Assembly (NCBI RefSeq): GCF_015687175.1
Contig: NZ_JADPQG010000003.1
Location: 372,001 to 436,000 of the forward strand
Source: Reinekea sp. G2M2-21
Lineage (GTDB): Bacteria > Pseudomonadota > Gammaproteobacteria > Pseudomonadales > Natronospirillaceae
Direction of reading: 5' to 3'
Length of the DNA: 64,000 nt
The translations under genes were made by a program, and so were the position numbers. The notes below the pieces were generated by a model. The model was not told where the DNA came from. It saw nothing but the letters and a program-made list of their open reading frames with translations, and did not search any database. Below, in pieces: positions 38,224 to 46,634 of this stretch (position 1 is its first letter; every line of letters begins with the position of its first letter).

Positions 38224-39306
38224 ATGACATCAGAATCGAACTATCGTTTTAAAAAAATTGCAAACGATGCAAGCCTGCTTGACTTTAAGGATCATTGGCA
38301 ACAACTCGTTGAAACGTGTATTGATAGCAGCTTCGTCCATGAATTTAACTGGCTGCATTCAGTTGCTACTATCCTAACGAGAAATGTAACGCTCGTAACT
38401 GCATTTTGTGAAAGCAAGCTCATTGCCATATTTCCAATCGATCTCTCCTGTTCTAAAGTTTTAACAATTCCGTACTGTACGCAAACAGATCTAGTCGATT
38501 TCATCATCGACCCGAAGCATTGTAACGAGGCACTGGCAAACGGCTTCCTTAACTATCTATCTTCATTAAGACCTGGATGGAAGCTACTTAAATGCTCTCC
38601 AATTAGAACGACTAGTGGAGCTGCCCAGTTACTAGGCAACGCAAAAGCTTTTAAACATATAGACCCTCATCTTTCTAATTATTTTTTTAACACGACATCA
38701 CCTGAAAAATGTACCAGAATCTCAAAAAAACAAATTAAAAACATAACTAGACTTCAGCGCAAACTGGAAGCCACAGGGGCGCAACTACAAATGCACGAGA
38801 CAACTCTTGCAGAATTTATTGAGCTGGAGAATCTCAGCTGGAAAGGACAAGTAAGCCGGTCGAACATCGAAAGCGATCAAAAAACACTTGGATTCTATCG
38901 TACTCTTTGTGACCGTTATGCAAAGACGGGCCAATTGAAGATTGTCGGGCTCTTTGACAACCAAAGGTTAATTTCCGGTCAATTAGCCTTGCAAAAATCA
39001 GGGCGCCTTTCTATTCTCAAGATTGCATACGATCCAGAATATGAGCAATACTCCGTCGGTAGCATATTATTAGGCATGACTATTGATATGGCAATTCAAG
39101 ATGAAAACATCTTAGAATGTAATTTGGTTACTGGCCCTTCTTGGGCAAAAAGGTGGCATCCCGAATCCATTGAAGTTAATGAACTGATAATATTCAGAAG
39201 CAGTATTTGTGGCGCGCTAGGTTACATCAAAGCAGTACTTAAAGACGCTCTTAGACCGATAAAACTACAGATACTAAACCTACTATCTAGCGGGTCTAAA
39301 CTTTGA
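38224..39306 (+). CDS. BioF2-like GNAT-fold acyltransferase
   Basis: The 360-residue protein has the two-lobed layout of BioF2-like/FemAB-related transferases: a first lobe with HEFNWLHSVATI, a central basic helix region (KKQIKNITRLQRKLEA), and a second lobe with LISGQLALQKSGRLSILKIAYDPEYEQYSVGSILLGM. Similar proteins are common in polysaccharide loci and are presumed to transfer acyl or aminoacyl groups to sugars. The stop overlaps the next start (TTGA). Confidence 0.72.
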   Translation: MTSESNYRFKKIANDASLLDFKDHWQQLVETCIDSSFVHEFNWLHSVATILTRNVTLVTAFCESKLIAIFPIDLSCSKVLTIPYCTQTDLVDFIIDPKHCNEALANGFLNYLSSLRPGWKLLKCSPIRTTSGAAQLLGNAKAFKHIDPHLSNYFFNTTSPEKCTRISKKQIKNITRLQRKLEATGAQLQMHETTLAEFIELENLSWKGQVSRSNIESDQKTLGFYRTLCDRYAKTGQLKIVGLFDNQRLISGQLALQKSGRLSILKIAYDPEYEQYSVGSILLGMTIDMAIQDENILECNLVTGPSWAKRWHPESIEVNELIIFRSSICGALGYIKAVLKDALRPIKLQILNLLSSGSKL

Positions 39307-39674
39307 TACGTTTTCTTTTCTTGGCAACCATCTCTAGTGCACTCCTTGTTTTCGCTTCCATCCTACCCGACATCCTAATTGGATCGGGTGAATTAATTCA
39401 AGACTGGGAATTCGGATCTAAACGAAAACTGGCACTTGACCTAATGAGCTTTACGGTCCTTTTAGTTATACCTTACTGGACGACTATTGGAATAACCCTA
39501 CTTCTCAAACAGAGTCACTTTCATCGAATATCTTTTATAGTTCCTCTTTCTTCTACAATTTTACTAGCAATACTGTCCCACGTTCAGGTGGGATTACTCC
39601 TGGCATGGGCATTAAGCCTTTCAGTTTTTTTCTCATTTCACATTAGGTTTCATCGTGAAGATATTAGGAACTAA
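39303..39674 (+). CDS. Small membrane protein of unknown function
   Basis: A 123-residue protein with four predicted membrane helices and few polar residues between them. It starts at a TTG that overlaps the preceding stop codon, and its 3' end overlaps the start of the caspase-like gene by 20 bp, so it is translated as part of this unit. I recognise no family. Tight coupling suggests it could anchor or assist the secreted caspase-like protein. Confidence 0.65.
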   Translation: MIRFLFLATISSALLVFASILPDILIGSGELIQDWEFGSKRKLALDLMSFTVLLVIPYWTTIGITLLLKQSHFHRISFIVPLSSTILLAILSHVQVGLLLAWALSLSVFFSFHIRFHREDIRN

Positions 39675-41112
39675 TTCTTTTTTACTACCTGTCGTTATGA
39701 GCTTAGTAGCATTTGCACAAGCCAATGACTATGCAGTCATTATCGGTGGCGGATCCAATCCCTCAAAGACCCAAGTCTCAATAGAGGCGAATGCTATTTG
39801 GTTTCAGCAAATAATGTCTGACCAACAATTCCACGATATCAAAACACTTTTTGGTAGTGGTCGCGAAAACGCTTACGAAGTCATGATTCCAAGCGCTAAG
39901 CATTATGCCTCGAAAGACAATGCTATTGAAAATGTATTTTCCACTACAAAAGATATTCAGTCTGATTTTCGAAAAATATCAGATCTTCTTTCGGTTGACC
40001 TGCCCGCCACCCCACAATCCATTACAAACTACTTTAAAGAAACCATTGCAAAGCCATCTAACGGTGACTCTGTATTTATGATTTACAGTGGACATGGTGG
40101 TCGAGCCAGTACTGATCCAGAAAACTCCCTATTACTATGGGATGATACTCGCTTAACTGTTAATGCTCTCTATCACACACTAAAATCTCAACCCAATGAC
40201 TCTACCGTCAGATTTATTTTGCCTCAATGCTACTCTGGTGCTTTCGCACTATTACCTTTTAACAACCTGAATCCCAAAGATGGCCTAAAAAGCAATGGCC
40301 AAGTTTGTGGCTTTACTTCAGTAGCGGAGGACTCAATTGCAGAGGGATGCACTGTTAGTATTAATACCGATGAATACAGGGACTATGGCAGTGCAATGAT
40401 GAGAGCAATTACCAACTCAGATCACTCAGGATTCGCATTAACCATCGATGCAGACTTTAATAAAAACGGGAATGTTTCGTTACGCGAGGCTCACCTATAC
40501 ACTATCGGGCACACTATCAGTACTGACATACCCCGCTCAACGAGTGAAGTATTCCTACTTTCGACTGAAAGATGGTATGAACGCTGGCAATCTTATCAAC
40601 CGAAAGGCGAACTCAATGAATTTGACCATGTAGCGATAGAACTGTCGATGGATTTTGACTCCGCATTTGGAACTATCGCCTATAACCGCGAACTCAACTC
40701 ACGCGTTACCACATCACATACATCCTATTTAGCATCTGAGAAGATGATCCAAGAACAGGAAGAATCAATAAGCTCTATTAAGACAAAGTTGCGCGAAGAA
40801 ATTCTATCACTATGGCCACAGCTAGCCTCCCCATATCGTTCAGACTTCAGCGACTTTTATCGCGACCATAGACTAGAAATAAACCAATGGATCGAGCAAA
40901 AAGATTTATATCAAGACCTAGTGAATAGCTTGTCTGATCTTGAGCACTTTAAGCAAAATGCAGTCGATGATTTGCGTAGTCACATTAGATTTCGCCGAAT
41001 ACAGCATCTCCTTAAATTAAGCAGACTCCATGAGTCTATCAACAACAAAGATCGCGAGATAAATCAGCAGTATAACAAGTTACGGCAATGCGAAGAATGG
41101 GAACTACCTTGA
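39655..41112 (+). CDS. Secreted caspase-like (clan CD) cysteine peptidase with EF-hand
   Basis: The 485-residue product starts with a signal peptide (MKILGTNSFLLPVVMSLVAFAQA), then a clan CD peptidase domain: DYAVIIGGG as the first strand, catalytic His147 in FMIYSGHGG and catalytic Cys192 in FILPQCYSGAF. Residues 267-278 (DFNKNGNVSLRE) form a textbook EF-hand loop with ligands at positions 1, 3, 5, 7, 9 and 12. The C-terminal 150 residues are mostly helical and Gln/Glu-rich. Caspase-like, legumain-like and GPI-transamidase enzymes share this fold. It starts with GTG, which overlaps the membrane-protein gene. Substrate is unknown; processing of a surface protein near the exosortase is an inference. 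Confidence 0.82.
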   Translation: MKILGTNSFLLPVVMSLVAFAQANDYAVIIGGGSNPSKTQVSIEANAIWFQQIMSDQQFHDIKTLFGSGRENAYEVMIPSAKHYASKDNAIENVFSTTKDIQSDFRKISDLLSVDLPATPQSITNYFKETIAKPSNGDSVFMIYSGHGGRASTDPENSLLLWDDTRLTVNALYHTLKSQPNDSTVRFILPQCYSGAFALLPFNNLNPKDGLKSNGQVCGFTSVAEDSIAEGCTVSINTDEYRDYGSAMMRAITNSDHSGFALTIDADFNKNGNVSLREAHLYTIGHTISTDIPRSTSEVFLLSTERWYERWQSYQPKGELNEFDHVAIELSMDFDSAFGTIAYNRELNSRVTTSHTSYLASEKMIQEQEESISSIKTKLREEILSLWPQLASPYRSDFSDFYRDHRLEINQWIEQKDLYQDLVNSLSDLEHFKQNAVDDLRSHIRFRRIQHLLKLSRLHESINNKDREINQQYNKLRQCEEWELP

Positions 41113-41144
41113 TTTCTCGTTTATTCAAAATCTCCGCAGGTGAA

Positions 41145-41198
41145 GACTGCGCGGTAAGAAAAATTAGTTAAGACACATGTTTTCTTATCACTGCAGTC
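41145..41198. terminator. Long imperfect inverted repeat between convergent genes
   Basis: GACTGC-GCGG-TAAGAAAA (from 41145) pairs with TTTTCTTA-TCACT-GCAGTC (to 41198): 14 of 18 positions pair around a 17-base loop. It lies between the caspase-like gene and the convergent GNAT-formyltransferase gene, and its A/T-rich inner arms could serve as terminator tracts in either direction. A short GGGTC-CT-GACCC palindrome follows at 41216. Confidence 0.5.
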
Positions 41199-41268
41199 GC
41201 CAAAAAGTGAGTAAGGGGTCCTGACCCGAGGCTGCCATAATATCCGAGTTTTTTAAGTACTAAGATCT

Positions 41269-42876
41269 TCACAAATAGATAGTCGGACACTGTTGCCCCA
41301 ACTTAATCTTTAATCTATTTATGGAAAACTTCACGAACGCCAGGATTCCTTTTCTCCGGGAGAAGGAAACGAAACCATCAGCCACATAAAACCGTAGCTC
41401 TCCCTTAATAGTATGGAACCCATGCATTCCATCGGTTTCACATTCCTGATAACCTGAGACCTGATAAGGTAACCAACCTCTATATCCTATTGGACTAGGA
41501 AAGAGCTCCGGCCACTTTTGAATATAAGAACAGACCCTCATCAGCTGGCCTGCCAACCAACAGTCAAGTGGGCATTCTTTAATCCAACGATTTAGCGTAA
41601 CCTGTTTTGCGAAAACAGTGTCCGACTGAGCTGGCTGCTCCACGCTAGAAACACCACCCTCCCGACTCGCAATCACAAGCAATTGACTGAGTACACTAGC
41701 AGCATTACTACGAGCAAGCATCGACCTTACATATTTGCTCGAATCTACAGCAATAGGAAAGGCTTGCTGAGCTAATATAGCACCGCGATCGATTCCTTCA
41801 TTCACAAGATGAACCGTAACGCCTGTGGATTGAACTCCATCCCAAGCCTGCCAGAACAAAGGCAAGCCACCCCGATAAGACGGTAGCAAAGATGGATGTA
41901 TATTCCACGTTTGTTTTTTCGGTGCCTCAAACACGTTCCGATGCAAAAGAGGCGCGCCATAGGAAATCAGGTAGTCGATCCCCGCTTGCCTTATCGAATC
42001 TTTGATAAAGATGTCATCACCAGAACTAAAATTCATGTAGCCGACACGGCGATATCGACACCAATCTTCCAAGTCTAGATCACGATTTAGTCGATATAGT
42101 ATCCGCTTCTTAAACTTCTGGATCATTGAGAAATTTGGCGCGCCGCAATCAATTACTAGCTTCAGTCCGGCTGTAGAGAACGCCACTTCGAGAGCTGGAT
42201 TAATGAAGGGAGTAATAAAAGCAATGCTTGGCACGCTACCTGTTCTCTCAAATTCAGGTCCTGGCAAACCCAACCAATAATCTTTCTTTTGTACGAATGG
42301 GCGATACCGGTTAAACCAATTTAACCGGGAATAGCAATACCCCATTGCCTGCCCCGACCGGATAGATGGAAAATTATTCCAAGCGATCGCGGACAGAATC
42401 CCGCGTTTACCATTCGTTTGAGCATAATCAAGCGCAGCCTTAACGATTCCAGATCTTACGCCTTTTCCTCTGAAGTCGCTGTGGACCCAAGCTCCATACC
42501 CACAAATCCAATCTGAATTAAAAAAAGCATACACCGAATCGCTATGGTGATATGGCTTTAACGCATACCAGCCCAAGGCCACGAGCCGATCAGACACAAA
42601 GCCACCGATACAAATCGATACGCCATCAATAATACGTTGAACATCCTCCTCTTTGCAGTGAATCTCAGCAGAATACATAGCTTCGCGAAGCTTTTCCGGA
42701 GATAACACTTGAGTTTGCACGGCTATCAAAGGCGCTGAGTTACTGGACCAAGAGCTTAATGTATATAGCCTTTCAATTCTTGAAATTCCAAACTTGCCTA
42801 CAATAGAATTAAGCACCTCTACAATAAAGCAGCGAACTCCATACTCACGCAAAACTGACTTATATGCCTCAAACAC
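41269..42876 (-). CDS. GNAT acetyltransferase fused to a formyltransferase domain
   Basis: Residues about 50-205 form a GNAT domain with the acetyl-CoA loop GAWVHSDFRGKGVRSGIV. Residues about 215-430 resemble the catalytic domain of formyltransferases (Fmt/ArnA-like): NIHPSLLPSYRGG with Asn325 and His327, and Asp363 in NEGIDRGAILAQ, which complete the Asn-His-Asp triad. The remaining 110 residues look like the small C-terminal domain. Together this suggests one protein that N-acylates amino sugars or aminoacyl groups with acetyl and formyl. Both active sites look intact. It is read towards the caspase-like gene. Confidence 0.82.
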   Translation of the reverse strand: MFEAYKSVLREYGVRCFIVEVLNSIVGKFGISRIERLYTLSSWSSNSAPLIAVQTQVLSPEKLREAMYSAEIHCKEEDVQRIIDGVSICIGGFVSDRLVALGWYALKPYHHSDSVYAFFNSDWICGYGAWVHSDFRGKGVRSGIVKAALDYAQTNGKRGILSAIAWNNFPSIRSGQAMGYCYSRLNWFNRYRPFVQKKDYWLGLPGPEFERTGSVPSIAFITPFINPALEVAFSTAGLKLVIDCGAPNFSMIQKFKKRILYRLNRDLDLEDWCRYRRVGYMNFSSGDDIFIKDSIRQAGIDYLISYGAPLLHRNVFEAPKKQTWNIHPSLLPSYRGGLPLFWQAWDGVQSTGVTVHLVNEGIDRGAILAQQAFPIAVDSSKYVRSMLARSNAASVLSQLLVIASREGGVSSVEQPAQSDTVFAKQVTLNRWIKECPLDCWLAGQLMRVCSYIQKWPELFPSPIGYRGWLPYQVSGYQECETDGMHGFHTIKGELRFYVADGFVSFSRRKGILAFVKFSINRLKIKLGQQCPTIYL

Positions 42877-42980
42877 AGCTATTCCCTTATCATTCAGGCC
42901 AATAATGCATCACAAGATGTTTCTTGTGTGCTCAAATGTCGATCAACGTTAAACTCAACACGGTATAAGTCTAAAGACGG

Positions 42981-44015
42981 TCATCTATTAGACCTCCGAA
43001 GTTCATTAATTTGATATAGCCATTGCAACCATTTCGGCTTAACGACTACAAAGTCAGCAAGCTCAATTGCTGATGTTGCGAGCTTTTGCTTATACGCTGT
43101 ATTCTTGCCTTGACCAGCCAGCATGTCATACCAGTAAATACCTGGCTTCTTCATAGCATCTTCTATCGAGTAGCCTAAGTGCAACAAACCAAGTGATAGC
43201 CCTTTGCTCAATGATTGATCGTAACCAAGCTGCAAATTAAACACTCTGTTGCCGTATTCAATATCGAGTGCAACAGACACAACTCGCTGGTCGAGTTTCA
43301 AAGCGGATAGATTCACAGCCTTATTCTGTTTGCCAAGATTTAATAATAGCGTTTTAACGAAACTCAAGTTTTTGCCTTGAAAACAAGGTTTTGACCACCT
43401 CGCTTCATGAAAATGATTTAAAATATCTATGAAAGCATCAACATCAGGCCACATGTTCCCAACAGTTACGGTGCCCATTGTTTTTAGTCGCGTTCTGCGA
43501 TTAAAGACTTTTGCCCTCGTATTCCCGGACAGCTGAAAAAGGTAGCGTTCAAAGTCCCCTTCTCTGCAATCCACTGAATAAGCCAGCTCTTTGTTGCGAA
43601 CAACTAATTGACACCCAGATTTAGCGACCAGAGAGGCTATCACTTTAGCGGTAGGCCCTTGGACTATGACATCTGGTATTATCATTTGCCCAGCGAAACT
43701 CGTTATAGCCTGAGCAACGATAGCCTCAGAGAACCTTTCCGATATCTGAAAATATTCGCTGCGTACACCCGAGTTTGCGTCTGAATGACTGCCACATGGA
43801 ACGAAACTATCAACATAAAGCCATCCTTTTAGCTGCTGAGTAACCTGGTAAAAATGCTTATGATGTGGAGCATCAGACATTTGAATTGGATTGCTGCCCC
43901 CCCAAACATCGGTCCAGGCAGAATGCCAAGCATCACTCTGAAACAAGTTACTGTTTAGATCTAAGTCATACCCACGAAGCAGCAACAAAACAACACCCTT
44001 TTTTATAGTAAACAC
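42981..44015 (-). CDS. BioF2-like GNAT-fold acyltransferase
   Basis: A 344-residue protein with the BioF2-like pattern: NLFQSDAWHSAWTDVWGG near the N-terminus, a basic hinge (SGNTRAKVFNRRTRLKTMG), HFHEARWSKPCFQGK, and VSVALDIEYGNRVFNLQLGYDQSLSKGLSLG followed by WYDMLAG. The layout matches the gene at 38224 and other presumed polysaccharide-modifying transferases. The donor and acceptor are unknown. A later ATG could be the true start; the first ten residues are unusually hydrophobic. The gene is read divergently from the first ACP gene. Confidence 0.7.
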   Translation of the reverse strand: MFTIKKGVVLLLLRGYDLDLNSNLFQSDAWHSAWTDVWGGSNPIQMSDAPHHKHFYQVTQQLKGWLYVDSFVPCGSHSDANSGVRSEYFQISERFSEAIVAQAITSFAGQMIIPDVIVQGPTAKVIASLVAKSGCQLVVRNKELAYSVDCREGDFERYLFQLSGNTRAKVFNRRTRLKTMGTVTVGNMWPDVDAFIDILNHFHEARWSKPCFQGKNLSFVKTLLLNLGKQNKAVNLSALKLDQRVVSVALDIEYGNRVFNLQLGYDQSLSKGLSLGLLHLGYSIEDAMKKPGIYWYDMLAGQGKNTAYKQKLATSAIELADFVVVKPKWLQWLYQINELRRSNR

Positions 44016-44087
44016 AAGGTCCCAACAGCTTGCATTGAGGGAAAAGGTCTATTAAAACTCATATGGAACGGCAAAAAAAAATGGAAA

Positions 44088-44104
44088 TGGTTCACATTTC
44101 GCAT
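44088..44104 (+). promoter_or_regulatory. Weak sigma-54-like site before the ACP operon
   Basis: TGGTTCACATTTCGCAT has GG and GC separated by 10 bp as in -24/-12 promoters, with a -12 part (TTTCGCA) one base from TTTTGCA but a poor -24 part. It lies 58 bp before the first acyl carrier protein gene. PrsR would be the natural activator. Only the spacing and part of the consensus support it. Confidence 0.3.
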
Positions 44105-44161
44105 TAGCATATCTGCACATAAAAGATATACTAACCTTCCAAATTCTCAAGGAGTAGAGAT

Positions 44162-44401
44162 ATGTCAATAGATCGCATTCGTAACATTGTCGCCGAAAAC
44201 GTCAAACTCGCCAAAAATATCGCTGAAATCAGCAACAACGATGACCTTTATTCATTGGGCTTAACCTCTCTGACCACTGTTAATCTAATGTTGTCATTAG
44301 AGGACGAATTCGACGTTGAGTTTGACGATGCCATGCTGTCAAGACATACATTTGAAAGCATAGCGGCATTAAACGAAGCCATATCTGAATTACTCGACTA
44401 A
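44162..44401 (+). CDS. Acyl carrier protein
   Basis: A 79-residue four-helix carrier protein. The phosphopantetheine attachment region reads SLGLTSLTTVNLML, so the usual DSL is TSL with Ser at residue 39. The acidic second helix (LEDEFDVEFDD) is typical. AAGGAG precedes the ATG. It heads a plus-strand operon with an acyl-CoA dehydrogenase-like gene, DUF1839 and others, so it is expected to carry an acyl or aminoacyl group for that pathway rather than fatty acid synthesis. Confidence 0.88.
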   Translation: MSIDRIRNIVAENVKLAKNIAEISNNDDLYSLGLTSLTTVNLMLSLEDEFDVEFDDAMLSRHTFESIAALNEAISELLD

Positions 44402-44421
44402 TTTCCTCAAGGAGATCGCAC

Positions 44422-45597
44422 ATGGAAGCGCTCACAGCCCGCAGCTTTGAACAACTCAAGTCAACAATGCACGAAATAGGTAGCAGCGTTGTATCAGAAC
44501 ATGCCACAGATGTAGATGAAAAAGCGAGATTTCCTGATGAAGCGTTTTCTGCGTTCAAGCACAACAAACTGCTTAGTGTCTATGTACCCAAGGAATACGG
44601 GGGAGACGGATTAAACATCACAGAAGTTAGCGAACTTTGTCGCATTCTAGGCCTTTACTGTGGTTCTACTGCAATGATCTATGCAATGCATCAGATCCAA
44701 GTTGCCTGCATTGTTCATCATGGACAACAAAGTAGCTATTTCCAGTCTTATCTGCAGCAGATAGCCGAGAATCAGCTGTTACTAGCGAGTGCAACGACCG
44801 AAATTGGCGTTGGCGGCGACCTTCGATCCAGTATCTGTCATGTCGATATCGATGGTGAGTCATTTACGATAGAGAAAAAAGCGCCAGTCATTTCCTATGC
44901 ATTGAACGCAGACGCCATTTTAGTTACCTGTAGAGCCAATAAAGAAGCGCCGGCCAGTGATCAGGTTCAGGTTGTGATTAATAAAAGTCAGCTGGAACTC
45001 GAGCCTATATCAGGTTGGGACACTCTGGGGTTTCGCGGCACGTGCAGCAGCGGCTTCATCCTTAAAGGAAGTGGCTCGAAAGATCAAATTCTGCCTACCC
45101 CGTTTGCATTAGTCCTCTCTCACAGTATGCACCCAGTATCTCATCTTACTTGGGGCTCTCTTTGGACCGGAATCGCTCAAGGAGCTGTAAATAAAGCCCG
45201 GCAGTCTGTTCGAGATATGATGCGTCGCTCAAACGAAATGCCACAGATTACCGCTATCCGTTTGGCTGAGTTGGACGAAGTCCTGTTCAGCATGAAAGGC
45301 GGTGTTCAAATGGCATTAAAAGAATACCAATCCATACTCGACAGCCAAAATCTATATAAAGCAGAAAAATATGGATTTTCAACCCAAATCAATAATGTAA
45401 AAACACGCTGCTCTGAACTTATCGTAGATGTAGTTGGAAAGGCTATGCTGGTAATCGGTATCAATGGCTACCGAAATGACAGTAAATACAGCCTCAGTCG
45501 GGAATTAAGAGATTCTTATGGAGCTGCACTTATGGTAAACAATGATCGCATACGCGGACATAACGCAACAATGCAGATAGCGATTAAAGAAAGCTGA
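44422..45597 (+). CDS. Acyl-CoA dehydrogenase-like flavoprotein
   Basis: A 391-residue protein with the three acyl-CoA dehydrogenase regions: helical N-terminus, flavin-binding beta domain (LLASATTEIGVGGDLRSSICHV and the W-D-T-L-G-F-R-G-T segment) and C-terminal helical domain. In its last part, GINGYRNDSKYSLSRELRDSYG aligns with the family end, but the usual catalytic-Glu region (I-x-E-G-T) reads MVNNDRI. It would oxidise an acyl chain held on the neighbouring ACP; a different base or a non-standard reaction is possible. AAGGAG precedes the ATG, 20 bp after the ACP gene. Confidence 0.88.
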   Translation: MEALTARSFEQLKSTMHEIGSSVVSEHATDVDEKARFPDEAFSAFKHNKLLSVYVPKEYGGDGLNITEVSELCRILGLYCGSTAMIYAMHQIQVACIVHHGQQSSYFQSYLQQIAENQLLLASATTEIGVGGDLRSSICHVDIDGESFTIEKKAPVISYALNADAILVTCRANKEAPASDQVQVVINKSQLELEPISGWDTLGFRGTCSSGFILKGSGSKDQILPTPFALVLSHSMHPVSHLTWGSLWTGIAQGAVNKARQSVRDMMRRSNEMPQITAIRLAELDEVLFSMKGGVQMALKEYQSILDSQNLYKAEKYGFSTQINNVKTRCSELIVDVVGKAMLVIGINGYRNDSKYSLSRELRDSYGAALMVNNDRIRGHNATMQIAIKES

Positions 45598-45651
45598 CAC
45601 GCGGTAAGCGACTCAACTAGACAAACCAATCGCACGCCAACGGAAATTGAC

Positions 45652-46626
45652 ATGCAGCAAATAAGAACACTGGACGTTCAAACTTATCAACCTCACTATA
45701 TTCACGGTCCAAATCGAATTTGGACCGAAACCAATTGCTACGTGGACGTAGTGATTGAGCTCATACATGCCTTGGGCTTCGACCCAGTCGCAGCACTACC
45801 CTTTACATTAACTGTTGATTTCGAAGGCGATCAATGGACCTTCTTTAAATATTCACACCAGGATCTATTTGAGCTTTATGGACTTGAGATACAAGAACTA
45901 AACCCTTGGGAAAACCTTGAAGCTCATATTGAGAAGCAGATAGGTATGGGTCGGCCCGTTTTGGTCGAACTTGATTCATACTATCTGCCAGATACAGCAG
46001 GCACGACATATGGTAGCGAGCATGTTAAATCCACGGTCGCTGTAAATGCAATAAGCGTACAAGAACAACGGCTAGGTTACTTCCACGGGCAATCTTACTA
46101 TCAATTACAAGGCAATGATTTCCGTAATATTTTTCAGACCAATGGCATAGAGCACCCAAGAATCCTTCCACCTTATATTGAGCTGGTGAAACTGCACAAA
46201 AAGCCTTCAGAAATCACACTGCAAGAAACCGTTGATAAGTCACTACTGGCTCTTGAAAGGCAACTCAAATATCTACCAAATAGAAATCCGTTTGAGTCTT
46301 TTCTTTGCAGCTTTGAAAAAGATTTGCCTAAGTTAAAAAATGCAGGAATAGAGCACTTTCACCAGTACTCTTTTGCAACATTGAGGCAGTTAGGCGCATG
46401 CTTTGAACTTGCCTCTACATACCTACAATGGCTATCCATTAATACCCCTCTGGACTTACAGGTAGCCGTAGAATCCTTTTTAGAAATTAGCAAGCAAAGC
46501 AAATCGATGCAATTCCAACTAGCAAGAGCGGTAAGCCGAGACAAGCCAGTATCCCTCGCTACATTGGAAGCTATGGGTAACCAATGGCAAATTGCCCAAA
46601 GTGAATTACAAAGAAGTCTTGGGTAG
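45652..46626 (+). CDS. DUF1839 family protein
   Basis: The 324-residue protein matches DUF1839 strongly: WTETNCYVDVVIELIHALG, FEGDQWTFFKYSHQDLFELYG, VLVELDSYYLPDTAGTTYGSEHVKSTVAV and LGYFHGQSYYQL. Cys29 and His124 resemble the nucleophile and base of the related BtrH-type acyltransferases, which take aminoacyl groups from carrier proteins; that comparison is from memory. DUF1839 usually lies beside an ACP and an acyl-CoA dehydrogenase-like gene, as here, so it is likely the acyl-transfer or release step. Confidence 0.85.
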   Translation: MQQIRTLDVQTYQPHYIHGPNRIWTETNCYVDVVIELIHALGFDPVAALPFTLTVDFEGDQWTFFKYSHQDLFELYGLEIQELNPWENLEAHIEKQIGMGRPVLVELDSYYLPDTAGTTYGSEHVKSTVAVNAISVQEQRLGYFHGQSYYQLQGNDFRNIFQTNGIEHPRILPPYIELVKLHKKPSEITLQETVDKSLLALERQLKYLPNRNPFESFLCSFEKDLPKLKNAGIEHFHQYSFATLRQLGACFELASTYLQWLSINTPLDLQVAVESFLEISKQSKSMQFQLARAVSRDKPVSLATLEAMGNQWQIAQSELQRSLG

Positions 46627-46634
46627 AAACATCC

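Noticed and set aside
41215-41227. GGGGTCCTGACCC palindrome as part of a repeat family
   Set aside because: I found no second copy in the window; it is recorded only as part of the terminator region.
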